DNA from: Salvelinus alpinus
Lineage: Eukaryota; Chordata; Actinopteri; Salmoniformes; Salmonidae
Direction: 5' to 3'
Length of the DNA stretch: 64,000 nt
Assembly: GCF_045679555.1 (NCBI RefSeq)
Contig: NC_092115.1
Span: 34,418,728 to 34,482,727 of the forward strand
Shown here one piece after another: positions 24,701-36,009 of the stretch; the first letter of the stretch is position 1, and the number at the start of each line of letters is the position of its first letter. Under the pieces are notes generated by a model. It was not told where the DNA came from. It saw only the letters and a list, made by a program, of their open reading frames with translations, and did no database searches. Position numbers and translations under genes: made by a program.

Positions 24701-26672
24701 CATAAATATAAGATATTCTTGTGTCATAAATGTCAAATATTATAGTACATTCATGAATATATGACTCATCTACCTTGCCTACAAATTATTCAGTTATCAG
24801 TTGATAGTGTCATTGAATGTGCAATGACTATATTGATATATTATTTATCTAAATGTATGTTTTTTTCTCTCTCGTGTAGTTCAGTATCTAAACTTGGACA
24901 TAAACTAGTGGAGTCAGCAGCTGGGGTCAGTTTAGAGGTCAAGTAAGTCTTAGTCTCCATAACATCTGGTACAAATCATCCGATCGTTTTAACTGTTATT
25001 CGATATACAATAAAACCTGTTTGTGGTGGACTACACCTACTGATACAATTTACCACTACTATCTCAGAGATGCAGGAGCTCCTTCGGGTTGTCAGAACTG
25101 TTCAGAGGAGGTGAGGTACCTGAAGGCAGAGTGTACAGAGTTTCGGACCCTTTGTGAGGCTGCCTGTGTGGAGAGAGATAGGCTCCTAGAGCTAGTCAAG
25201 CTCCAGCAATCCAGGTATTACATACAGCAACTACCAATGGATTTCATTTCTGAAACACAAATATCCAGGTGTATTGTGTGCATTACATTAGTTTAGTTTA
25301 TTTTCCTGTCCTTTACTACATCATATGGGTGGGTGTTTAGATTGCTAATATTGGGTGTGTGCCTTTTGTCATTTTTTATTTATTACTGCTTTCAAACCAT
25401 TGCATGAGTGTTTTCTCTCAACCTCTCTGTTAACCTTTGTGTTTACACATCTTTCCGGCATGGAAATGCAAGCCTCCTTACTTTGTAATGACCAGATTAC
25501 AGTACCTGATGGGAATTTTCATGATGATCATGCAGTTTTTAAACATAATACCGCAATCATGACTACCTCGGTTGGCAGAAATAAAAGTACAGGCTTTGTT
25601 ACTGGCTTCACCTTTCAGATATATAAAAAGGACACAGCATTTTAAAATGGGCAGGTTTTTGTCTTGGTATGATTGGGATATAGTAGTAAGAGACTGTGCT
25701 GGTGTGTTTGATGTGACAGGGAGGAGGAAGGGAAGCAGAGGTGCCTAGGGGCAGAGCAAAAATTCCATGGAGAACGCAGAAGGGCCGTAGCCCTAGAGCA
25801 GCAGCTTGAAAAAGCAAAGCTGGATCTGGGCAAAGGATTGACTCCCAGACAAACTAGCAACAAGGGCACTGGAGGTAAGTCTCAGGGTAGGCACACTGAT
25901 CTATAACAGTAACAGTGACAAGACTGAGAATGGGATTTATATTGATCCATAACTGCTACTTCTGTCTTATTTTTGTTGTTATTTGTTTTCTACCATCCCA
26001 GGAGCCTCGTCTAGTGGGAGACAGAGGGAATCATCATCCCCTCGAAGCCCTCCTGACCTTTCCAGGGAGGCCCAAGTCATTGAACTAAGTACCCAGTGAG
26101 TCTGACTTAGTGTTTTTTTGTCTTCTGTTCTGTCTCTCCTCGAACTCCTGGGGGGTGACCCTGTCTGTCACAGTCTGGAGATACAAACTGTCAATCTATG
26201 TTCAATTCTAATAAGATTGAACGTCTTCAGTGAGATTACACCCAAGAATAGAGAATATAACATACTAGAAACTCACAAGAGTACTGAGTATGACGTACTA
26301 GAAATACTGTACATGTACTGTATGAGCCCAATTGGGAGTCAAATACATTGTACATGTATACATTGGAGTTTTACTTTCTATGAAGAATAAGAACAGCTCG
26401 AAAAACGCAGAGGGTATTCATACATTACAAACTCCTAAATGACTGAAGCACACAACCATGTTGACGTGTTGTGTGTTTCTCTCCCTCTGTCCCCCAGGCT
26501 GTCGGTGCTGCAGGGGGAGAACGAGGCTCTGAGGGCTGAGCTGAGGAGCACTCTCCAGGCCAAGGCTGAGGACCTGCAGCTCTGCAGTGACATGATGAAC
26601 CAAGTCAAGCACGTCTTTCTGCAGGCGCTGCGACAACACAAGCAGGACAGAGACACAAACCAGGAGAATTAG
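18791..26672 (+). CDS. ccdc13: Coiled-coil domain-containing protein 13, complete 15-exon coding sequence
   Basis: Coding exons: 18791-18975, 19329-19477, 19684-19826, 20100-20186, 20402-20515, 20601-20705, 20850-21020, 21169-21345, 24146-24352, 24583-24680, 24880-24942, 25068-25214, 25720-25874, 26002-26095, 26498-26672. All joins are GT-AG, keep frame, and total 2070 nt (689 residues; human CCDC13 is about 715). The start METs follow an untranslated exon; the first residues include [20 protein letters not shown]. Family marks include [52 protein letters not shown] and the end [15 protein letters not shown]. The protein is almost all heptad-rich coiled coil with no signal peptide or membrane helix. 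CCDC13 is a centriolar-satellite protein needed for cilium assembly. ATTAAA at 26685 is the nearest possible poly(A) signal, but it is very close to the stop. Introns carry an inverted satellite (intron 1) and a LINE fragment (intron 8). No frameshift or stop was found. Confidence 0.93.
21346..24145. other. ccdc13 intron 8 (2.8 kb), with a LINE insertion
   Basis: The intron separates the DDELVDALL exon from the [10 protein letters not shown] exon. Apart from the LINE piece at 23040-23870 no gene is seen; the ORFs at 21424-22388 have no family features. Confidence 0.7.
23040..23870 (+). mobile_element. LINE family C 3' fragment inside ccdc13 intron 8
   Basis: The plus strand encodes [20 protein letters not shown] (about 23095-23155) and further reverse-transcriptase C-terminal pieces with many stops. 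It ends in an AGGTAAATAAATAAA tail near 23870. It matches the minus-strand element at 58080-59600, which has GVPAYKHSGIWTDMDLMFKK at the same place. It is 5'-truncated and inactive. Confidence 0.7.
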
Positions 26673-27118
26673 TTAGCTAGCGGTATTAAAGGCCCTGGCT
26701 GCTGAACCTGCTGGACTTTAACCACGTCCCCAAAAAACCTTAAGTTCCTCTTGTCCAGTCATATCAACTCTGAGGAAGGACAGGAATGGAGCAGGCCTGT
26801 CTGCTTCAGCAATACAATGTAATTACTGGTTCCTGGTTTCCTGACTGCTTCCTGCTAACTCTGTTGACCACGAAAAGACAAAAACCTGCTTTGATTGCCC
26901 CCATGTAGTGAATATGAGCAAGCCAATCAAAGCCAACTTGGCACCTGCCGACCAAAAGGTTTATCAACTTTGACATGAAGATGTCACACAGTGGTTGCTA
27001 CTGTTGATTGCATGACTGGTCAGTGCATATAGAATGTGTCTGCATTATTTGATGTGTATGCATGGACTTTTCTTTTCTAAATGTCACTGTCATATCAAAA
27101 TAGTGTCGTCGTCTTAGC
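26673..27118 (+). other. ccdc13 3' flank or 3' UTR
   Basis: No ORF or repeat is seen between the stop codon and the minisatellite. Whether the transcript ends here or runs into the array cannot be told from the sequence. Confidence 0.5.
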
Positions 27119-28824
27119 ACCTGTGTTTGTAAGATATAGTATAGAGGGCCGCAGTGTGTTTGTAAGATATAGTACAGAGGGCCGCAGTGTGTTTGTAAGA
27201 TATAGTATAGAGGGCCGCAGTGTGTTTGTAAGATATAGTACAGAGGGCCGCAGTGTGTTTGTAAGATATAGTACAGAGGGCCGCAGTGTGTTTGTAAGAT
27301 ATAGTATAGAGGGCCGCAGTGTGTTTGTAAGATATAGTACAGAGGGCCGCAGTGTGTTTGTAAGATATAGTATAGAGGGCCGCAGTGTGTTTGTAAGATA
27401 TAGTATAGAGGGCCGCAGTGTGTTTGTAAGATATAGTACAGAGGGCCGCAGTGTGTTTGTAAGATATAGTATAGAGGGCCGCAGTGTGTTTGTAAGATAT
27501 AGTACAGAGGGCCGCAGTGTGTTTGTAAGATATAGTATAGAGGGCCGCAGTGTGTTTGTAAGATATAGTATAGAGGGCCACAGTGTGTTTGTAAGATATA
27601 GTACAGAGGGCCGCAGTGTGTTTGTAAGATATAGTATAGAGGGCCACAGTGTGTTTGTAAGATATAGTACAGAGGGCCGCAGTGTGTTTGTAAGATATAG
27701 TATAGAGGGCCACAGTGTGTTTGTAAGATATAGTACAGAGGGCCGCAGTGTGTTTGTAAGATATAGTATAGAGGGCCACAGTGTGTTTGTAAGATATAGT
27801 ACAGAGGGCCGCAGTGTGTTTGTAAGATATAGTATAGAGGGCCACAGTGTGTTTGTAAGATATAGTACAGAGGGCCGCAGTGTGTTTGTAAGATATAGTA
27901 TAGAGGGCCGCAGTGTGTTTGTAAGATATAGTATAGAGGGCCGCAGTGTGTTTGTAAGATATAGTATAGAGGGCCACAGTGTGTTTGTAAGATATAGTAT
28001 AGAGGGCCGCAGTGTGTTTGTAAGATATAGTATAGAGGGCCGCAGTGTGTAAGATATAGTATAGAGGGCCGCAGTGTGTAAGATATAGTATAGAGGGCCG
28101 CAGTGTGTTTGTAAGATTTAGTACAGAGGGCCGCAGTGTGTTTGTAAGATATAGTATAGAGGGCCGCAGTGTGTAAGAAATAGTATAGAGGGCCGCAGTG
28201 TGTAAGATATAGTACAGAGGGCCGCAGTGTGTTTGTAAGATATAGTATAGAGGGCCGCAGTGTGTTTGTAAGATACAGTATAGAGGGCCGCAGTGTGTTT
28301 GTAAGATGTAGTATAGAGGGCCGCAGTGTGTTTGTAAGATTTAGTACAGAGGGCCGCAGTGTGTTTGTAAGATATAGTATAGAGGGCCGCAGTGTGTTTG
28401 TAAGATGTAGTATAGAGGGCCGCAGTGTGTTTGTAAGATTTAGTACAGAGGGCCGCAGTGTGTTTGTAAGATATAGTATAGAGGGCCGCAGTGTGTTTGT
28501 AAGATATAGTACAGAGGGCCGCAGTGTGTTTGTAAGATATAGTATAGAGGGCCGCAGTGTGTTTGTAAGATATAGTATAGAGGGCCGCAGTGTGTTTGTA
28601 AGATATAGTATAGAGGGCCGCAGTGTGTTTGTAAGATACAGTATAGAGGGCCGCAGTGTGTTTGTAAGATATAGTATAGAGGGCCGCAGTGTGTTTGTAA
28701 GATATAGTATAGAGGGCCGCAGTGTGTAAGATATAGTACAGAGGGCCGCAGTGTGTTTGTAAGATATAGTATAGAGGGCCGCAGTGTGTTTGTAAGATAT
28801 AGTATAGAGGGCCGCAGTGTGTTT
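27119..28824 (+). repeat. 33-bp minisatellite, about 52 copies
   Basis: The unit is GTGTGTTTGTAAGATATAGT plus ATAGAGGGCCGCA. Two main variants differ at TATAGA/TACAGA, and a third has CCACA for CCGCA. Five units lack GTTT (29 bp; near 28046, 28078, 28172, 28200 and 28727), mostly at the right end. Because 33 is a multiple of three, long ORFs of 11-residue repeats (FVRYSIEGRSV and others) run through on both strands. The array lies about 450 bp after the ccdc13 stop. Confidence 0.95.
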
Positions 28825-28896
28825 GCATGTGTTTGCAACGTGACAATGAAATATAACATTATTTTTCACCGTCACAGCTAAGATGCTAATGTTTAG

Positions 28897-29545
28897 TTAG
28901 GGCTCTATTCAATCCATATCGCTGAAGATCTGCTTCATAACACATTGACAATTAAAGGCAATGTTCCCTGCTGTCTCATAGACTGCATTCACGGTAAACG
29001 CTGCATATCAAATCACATTTTATTTGTCACATACGCCAAATACAACAGGTGTTGTACAACAGGTGTTCACCTTATAGTGAAATGCTTACTTACAAGCCCA
29101 TAACCAACAATGCAGTTCAAGAAATAGATTTAAGAAAATATTTAGTAATTAAACTAAAGTAAAAAAAAATAAAAAATAATAATAATCAAAAAGTAACACT
29201 AGAAAATTACATAACAATAACGAGACTATATACAGGGGTACTGATACCGAATCAATGTGCGGGGGTACAGGTTAGTCGAGGTAATTTATAAAGTGACTAT
29301 GCATAGATAATAAACAGCAAGTAGAGGCAGTATAAAAACAAAATGGAGGGGCGTCAATGTAAATAGTCCGGGTGGCCATTTAATTAATTGTTCAGCCGTC
29401 TTATGGCTTGGTGGTAGAAGATGTTCTTGGCGCTCCGGTACCGCTTGCCGTGCGGTAGCAGAGAGAACAGTCTTGGATGACTGGAGTCTTTGACTATTTT
29501 TTTTATGTCGGCTCAATCTGAAATTACCTTTAAGTTTCAACTTGG
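28897..29545. mobile_element. Old repeat split by a LINE tail
   Basis: The left part (28897-29004, CTCTATTCAATCCATATCGC ... AACGCTGCATATC) and right part (about 29505-29545, CGGCTCAATCTGAAATTACC) belong to one salmonid repeat also seen near 5530. They are separated by a LINE family B end at 29006-29500, which must be younger. Confidence 0.55.
29006..29500 (-). mobile_element. LINE family B 3' end (about 0.5 kb)
   Basis: ATCAAATCACATTTTATTTG at the left edge is the reversed LINE tail. It runs through GTGAAATGCTTACTTACAAG and TCAATGTGCGGGGGTACAGG to CGGTAGCAGAGAGAACAGTC. No coding part is left. Confidence 0.7.
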
Positions 29546-29805
29546 ATCCTCCGAGATACTTGTATCCAGGCTACAGTATCACACATAAATATTTAACAGC
29601 CCCAAACCAAATAGTAAATAAAGTAAAGTCCCTCAATAGTTTAACATTATTCAAAGCTATCGCGGCTAATCACTTCTGACTTAAAACCAGATGTGGGGGA
29701 ATAGTGGTTGAAAACGAATGTAGACTTTAAGCTGCACAAACCCCCCACTCTGCCACTCTATACTGTCGGTTTCTTAGAGCATGTTCCCAATGCTTACTGT
29801 ATATA

Positions 29806-30501
29806 CAGTGATCCCCAAAACTATTGGGACAGTGACACATTTTTTGTTGTTTTGGATCTCCACTCCAGCACTTTGGATTTGAAATGATACAGTGACTATG
29901 AGGTTAAAGTGCAGACTCAGCATTAAATTGAGGTTATTTTCATTCATATCGGGTGAACCATTGGAAATTACACCACTTTTTGTACGTAGTCCCCACATTT
30001 TAGGGGACCAAAAATATTGGGACAAATTCAATTACATGTATATTCAAGTAGTCAAAAGTTTAGTATTTGGTCCCATATTCTTAGCCCACAATGACTACAT
30101 CAAGCCTGTGACTCTACAAACTTGTTGGATGCATTTGCTGTTTGTTTTGGTTGTGTTTCAGATTATTTTGTGCCCAATAGAAATGAATGGTAAATAATGT
30201 ATTGTGTCATTTTGGAGTCACATTTATTGTAAATAATAATAGAATATGGTTATAAACACTTCTACATTAATGTGGATGCTACCATGATTACGGATAGTCC
30301 TGAATGAATCGTGAATAATGGTGAGTGAGAAAGTTCACCCGATAAACGGTTCACGATATGAATGAAAATACCCTCAAATTAAAGCTGACAGTCTGCACTT
30401 TAACCTCATCGTCATTGTATCATTTCAAATCCAAAGTGCTGGAGTACAGAGCCAAAACAACAACACATGTGTCACTGTCCCAATACTTTTGGAGCTCACT
30501 G
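29806..30501. mobile_element. Tc1-type foldback MITE, 696 bp, TIRs of about 155 bp
   Basis: The ends read CAGTGATCCCCAAAACTATT and, inverted from the right, CAGTGAGCTCCAAAAGTATT. Both are flanked by TA (29804-29805 and 30502-30503). The inverted repeats stay similar through TCCAGCACTTTGGATTTGAA and TTCATTCATATCG. There is no transposase. The 9520-9716 fragment is a second, partial copy. Confidence 0.8.
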
Positions 30502-31301
30502 TATATATAATATATGACCTGTGCATCTCATTCCACTAGTGGATTCCAAAAAGCTGTCTACTGGACTGTGTATCCTTGTGGGAGTTGCCCCTACCCCTAA
30601 CCTAACATCCGAGTTATTTTCTTACTATGTTAGCCAAAAGGATTTCAGCAGAACCCCCTGCTCCCCCCCCCCTCCCTCCACCCCTCCACATCACGCTTAA
30701 TTTAAACCCATGGCTGAGTTAGTGTGCTGCTTGAAATACCACACTATTTCTCCCAGAACCCTGTGGGAGATTGGCGGGTCCCGGCTGGACTGAGCGAAAG
30801 AGAAAAAGTGCCACAAGACAAAAATATCAGACTTTGGGACGTGATGAAGAAAGCCTTTATACTGCGAGAAACAAAAAACTGCTTGTGTTGCAATGCACAC
30901 CTCCTAGGATTGAAGGTGAGGCACTCTCTCTATGTAGTATTCTACTACCAGCGTTTTAGTTAGCTGTGACTATGACTAGGTAAGACAGCAAAGGGCTTTA
31001 CTTGCTACTTTTGGCTCTCACTGCAACGGTGCTGGTTTTGTATAAAATAAACTTCACAGCTTTTGTTGATGGAGCAAATAGTTGTTATATCCAATAAATG
31101 CATCACAACAATACAGAAACATCCTCAAACGATGTGACTACTCAGTGGATGATGTGTGCATTCTCAGTATTCCTTAACAACCCATTTACATTTGACACTT
31201 GTGCTGTACCAAACATGCATGATCATGATTGGATTCCCCTTTCAAGTCAATCTGCACAAATTAAACCATCATTTCCTCTAAAGTTATTGCTCACTTCAGC
31301 T

Positions 31302-31394
31302 AGTGACTGACAGCTCATATAAGTAGCTAAGGAATACAATGATATATGATATTAAATTGTATTCATATGCAACTTAAATGAGCTGTCAGTCACT
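31302..31394. ncRNA. Pre-miRNA-like hairpin or very small foldback element
   Basis: Arms of 39 nt (31302-31340 and 31356-31394) pair at 34 of 39 positions. The first 17 (AGTGACTGACAGCTCAT) are perfect, and the loop is 15 nt. Size and pairing would suit a microRNA precursor, but the perfect outer 17 bp also suits a tiny foldback transposon. I do not recognise a known mature microRNA. Confidence 0.35.
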
Positions 31395-31691
31395 CCTGTG
31401 TCACCAAGGAATCAACAAACCCCTATGTAGCCTTAGTATTAACATGCCTATTCCTGATGGCTTTAGAAATTAAAGGAGTGTCGTCACTTTCAAATAAATT
31501 ACATTTAAACCAAACAGTTTTTATATTGTTGTATGAAAGTTGGATTACGCAGAAAGGTGTAGATTTATTCCAAAATGCCCAATAACCCACCAAGCCAAAC
31601 ACAAACTTGTGTAAACACAGCAGTACATCAACAGGCTGACCTATTTGTCATTCCAGGTTTCAATGACTCCTTTCTCCATCCTTCTCCTCAG

Positions 31692-31783
31692 AGGTATTCC
31701 CCCTCGTTCTGGACCAGTGCTACCTCCAGGCCATTGACTGCATCCAGAAACTAAAGTCAACAACCCAAGCTGTGAACGCAGAG
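31692..31783 (+). other. Possible internal coding exon of an unidentified gene
   Basis: An acceptor with a good pyrimidine tract (TCCATCCTTCTCCTCAG) is followed by one open frame, VFPLVLDQCYLQAIDCIQKL and on to about TTQAVNAE, then AG|GTTAAAG as a weak donor. The composition is protein-like, but I cannot assign a family and no partner exons were found. Confidence 0.25.
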
Positions 31784-33270
31784 GTTAAAGTTAGCCGTCA
31801 GTATTTGAGGGATACTGTGTATGTGTGTGTGTGAACATTTCTCTAGGCCCTGAAAACGAACGGACAGTATGTGTGCCCCTCTATGAGTCCATTCATTCCC
31901 ACTGTAGCAACTTTCTCATTTACATGCAATGGAAAGAAAATAAACACGCTGCTTCAGCTGACTCCTAATCTGTTCATTTACAGTAAGTAGGGAGGAAAGC
32001 AAGCCAAGGCCGTGGTTTTACAACAAAGGTGTAGGCTACACTGTAACAGAAAACACATTTATATGGTAATGTTAGGTATTATCAACAGTGAAAAGAACTA
32101 ACGTTTTACTGCAGCATGCTGTAAATTATGGTGCATTGTGGGAAAATTGTTGTATTTCGATTGGTACTGCAATTCCACCCCACAGAATACAGTACTGTAC
32201 CTTATCTTTGGAGTGGCAAAACCATTTTGACCACTAGTGGGTGCATGGTATTGTTGATTCTGGCTCATTAATATATTTTAAGGTGTGCCTTGTAAGATAA
32301 TATATTTGTTGCACCCGTGAGTAAGAATGTACCAATTTAACTCGTGTAGTTATAGTGCCCCTTCAATATAAAATGTATAGATGGGTTAGCTGACAATGTG
32401 CAGGGTCCCAATTTACGTTCAGTGCATGTCACTAGATGGCAGTATGGTCAATTCTGTTTCCATTTTCGACCCCTGATGAAATGAGGTTGACAATGAATTA
32501 TAATTTAATTAATATTTCATCTGATTTCACTACAGACAAAATATATTAATTTGTGCAGCTTTATTTTCTATACAAAACAATTATCCCTTCAGTTGTCACT
32601 TTTTATTCATCGCCTCCCACTGGGCAAGATGTCAATTCAGCAACTATTCCACGTTGGTTCAATGTAATTTCATTGAAATTACGTGGAAACAACATTGATT
32701 CAACCAGTGTGTGCCCAGTGGGCTTTGTGTTCCAGACTAGTCTTTTAACATGTACAGCATGCACTGCTTTAATTTCATAGTAATCTTTATGGAAAATGAC
32801 CATTTAACCTATTTCACTGAGCAGACTCCACACACGTTAATACCAATACTCTCACTCATGTTAAAGTGGCATGTACTTTTCATGGCTGAGGATTTAAGGA
32901 TGATCAAGCTGCCTGGAAGTCTGAATCACTGACTTCTTTATGTCTGCCACAGGATTTGCCATAGCCACTGACGCAGAAGTCCTTTTTACCCCAGTTAATG
33001 TCTGAAAGCAGCCAAGAGTCATCTCTTATCAAGTTAGGCAGGGTAGATGGGAATCAGGCCTAGCAACCATTTTCGCTCAACTCCTCCGCACACTGCTCCA
33101 TGGCACCACACCGACAGATGTCTGGCGGATATGACCGGTGTTGTGTTATATCACGGTGCCATGGCAAAACAGATACAGGGGGTATTGTTTATGACAGGAA
33201 GAGTACCATTTAGGGAATACTCTCTTTTATGTTTATATTTTAGTCATTTAGCAGAAGATATTATCCAGAG

Positions 33271-35527
33271 CAGTGGTTCGTTCCCAAACTTTTTATAGTT
33301 CCGTACCCCTTCAAACATTCAACCTCCAGCTGCGTACCCCCTCTAGCACCAGGGTCAGCACACTCTCAAATGTTGTTTTTTGCCATCATTGTAAGCCTGC
33401 CACACACACACACAATACATTTATTAAACATAAGAATGAGTGTGAATTTTTGTCACAATCCGGCTCGTGGGAAGTGACAAGAGCTCTTATACGACCAGGG
33501 CACAAATAATAATATAATAATAATCAACAATTTTGCTCTTTATTTAGCTATCTTACATATGAAATCTTATTTGTATATCAAAAATGGTGAATAACTCACC
33601 ACAGGTTAATGAGAAGGGTGTGCTTGAAAGGATGCACATAACTCTGCAGTGTTGGGTTGTATTAGAGAGAGTCTCAGTCTTAAATCATTTTCCACACACA
33701 GTCTGTGCCTGTATTTAGTTTTAATGCTAGTGAGGGCCGAGAATCCACTCTCACATAGGTACGTGGTTGCAAAGGGCATCAGTGTCTTAACAGCGCGATT
33801 TGTCAAGGCAGTGGCTTCTGATTAAATTACATTTTCACAGAACTGCTTGTTGCAATTTCGATGAGGCTCTCTTGTTCAGATATCGGTAAGTGGACTGGAG
33901 ACATGGCATGAAAGGGATAGCGAATCCAGTTGTTTCTGTCATCCGTTTTGGGAATGTATCTGCGTAATTGCGCACCCAACTCACTCAGGTGCTTTGCTAT
34001 ATCACATTTGACATTGTCCATAAGCTTGAGTTCATTTGCACACAAAAAAATCATACAATGATGGAAAGACCAGTGTGTTGTCCTTGTTGACACAGACAGA
34101 AAAGAGCTCCAACTTCTTAATCATAGCCTCAATTTTGTCCCGCACATTGAATATAGTTGTGGAGAGTCCCTGTAATCCTAGATTCAGATCATTCAGGCGA
34201 CAAAAAACATCACCCAGATAGGCCAGTTGTGTGAGAAACTCATCATGCATGCGGTCAGACAAGTGAAAATGATGGTCAGTAAAGAAAAGTTTAAGCTCGT
34301 CTCTCAATGAAAAAAAACATGTCAATACTTTGCCCCTTGATTACCAGCGCACTTCTGTATGTTGTCAAAGCGTTACATGGTCGCTGCCCATATCATTGCA
34401 TATTGCAGAAAATACACGAGAGTTCAGGGACCTTGCTTTAACAAAGTTAACCATTTTCGCTGTAGTGTCCAAAATGTCTTTCAAGCTGTCAGGCATTCCC
34501 TTGGCAGCAAGAGTCTCTCGGTGGATGCTGCAGTGTACCCAAGTGGCTTCGGGAGCACCTGCATGCACACGCGTTTCCATTCCACTATGTTTCCCTGTCA
34601 TGGCTTTTGCGCCATCAGTACAGATAACAACACATCTTGACCACCAAAGTCAATTTCATGTCACAAAGCTGTCCAGTACTGTAAAAATATCCTCTCATGT
34701 TGTCCTTGTTTCCAGTGGTTTGCAGAAGAGGATGTCGTCCTTAATTGACCCTCCATAAACGTAACAGATATATTCTATCAGCTGTGCCAGCCCCGCCACG
34801 TCTGTTGACTCATCCAGCTGTAACGCATATAATTCACTGGCTTGTATGCGAAGCAGTAATTGTTTCAAAACATCTCCTGCCATGTCACTGATGCGTCGTG
34901 AAACAGTGTTGTTTGATGCAAGCATTGTCTGTATAGTTCTTTTGGCCTTTTCCCCCAGCATTGTCAGAGCCGTTTCCGCGGCATTAGGAAGAATTAAGTC
35001 CTCCACAATAGTATGGGGCTTGCCTGTCCAAACCACTCCGTAGCATACCATATAAAATGCTTCTAGTCCCTTCTTATTAATGGTATCTGTTGCTTTTATA
35101 CATGTCTTACTACTCAAAAGTCGTCTTTATTCTCGCTCAAAAAACTCTGTGGCTTATTTTTCTAATTGTCATGTTTCGTTTCTATGTCTGCGCAAGAGTG
35201 AATGTTTCCCGCGAGTGAGTAACGGTTAATGTGATTGGATATTAATTATTTGACTCAGCTACCTGTATTTGACATTGTGTTGTTATTTCGCTGAACACTA
35301 GATGGTTGAATTTTATTTTTGGCAGTAAAACGAGGCTACTCAGGCAAGGAAAAAACCTCACCCAAATGTATAGCCTTGTTGGAAAATATAAATGTACTGT
35401 TTGAAAATGTGAAGAAGAAAAACATATATATCTATAAATATATATATATATAAATATTTTAAAAAATTATAATAATCTGAATCACACTTTTATTTGGCGT
35501 ACCACCGACGGCATTGCGCGTACCCCT
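33271..35527 (-). pseudogene. hAT transposon with decayed ZBED-type transposase
   Basis: The left end CAGTGGTTCGTTCCCAAACT is a hAT-type terminus. The minus strand holds successive transposase pieces. 35117-34695 has LYALQLDESTDVAGLAQLI, 34601-34365 has AAKGMPDSLKDILDT, 34325-34032 has NVRDKIEAMIKKLELFSV, and 33806-33606 has the C-terminal hAT dimerisation region (TTYLCESGFSALTSIKTKYR). Stops and frameshifts separate them, and the BED zinc-finger start is missing. The right end keeps GGCATTGCGCGTACCCC but not its terminal repeat. A sister copy in plus orientation is at 61222-62824. Confidence 0.8.
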
Positions 35528-35561
35528 CTGGGTATTTTGGAAAGAAAAGAAAGAAGGTATA

Positions 35562-35805
35562 CCGGTCTGTAGTTTTCAGAGTGGATGAGTGTTGGTTTCT
35601 TGAGGAGTGGAGCAACTCTGGCCATATAGAAGTCAGAGGGTCAGTGATGAGTTGATGAGGGAAGTGATGAATGGGAGGTCTCCAGAGGTAGTCTGGAGAA
35701 GGATAGAGGGGATGGGGTCGAAAGGGCAGGTTGTCGGGTGGCTGGACATCACTAGTAGCAGGATTTCACCTGGAGAGAGAGGGGAGAAAAAGGTCAAGTC
35801 GTAGG
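35562..35805 (-). mobile_element. LINE reverse-transcriptase fragment
   Basis: Read on the minus strand, the stretch gives weak but recognisable LINE reverse-transcriptase phrases (FDPIPS-like, then a region ending near ARVAPLLKKPTL). It is broken by stops. The family was not resolved. Confidence 0.4.
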
Positions 35806-36009
35806 GTAGTTCTGTGTGAGTGGGACCTGTGGACTCAGTAGGCTGATGGATGTCAACCTTTTTTTCAAGTGGTTGACAAGGTCTAAAGTTATTTTCATTT
35901 GTATTTTAAGAATATAGGCTAGAGGTATTTAAAAAAAAGTTTTTGCATGTTTCTCTTGATATTTTCTTTGGTTATTTTGGCTTCTTAAGCTCTATCAGGC
36001 GTCCTACGC

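Larger units (their letters stand above)
30502..33270. other. Region without a recognised gene; contains a hairpin and weak exon candidates
   Basis: A short ORF ends in a good donor near 30915 (TTGAAG|GTGAGG) and could be part of a first exon. The strongest internal exon candidate is listed at 31692-31783. A hairpin is listed at 31302-31394. The 32600-32760 part contains a small repeat-like palindromic stretch (CACTGGGCAAGATGTCAATT ... GTGTGTGCCCAGTGGG). Confidence 0.4.

Noticed and set aside
27119-28824. CRISPR-like array
   Set aside because: Units are directly abutting with no unique spacers, in a vertebrate genome.
26998-28875. A 625-codon minus-strand ORF and 323/287/242-codon ORFs in other frames
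   Set aside because: They arise because the 33-bp minisatellite unit is a multiple of three and happens to lack stops. Several frames are open together and the peptides are pure 11-residue repeats.
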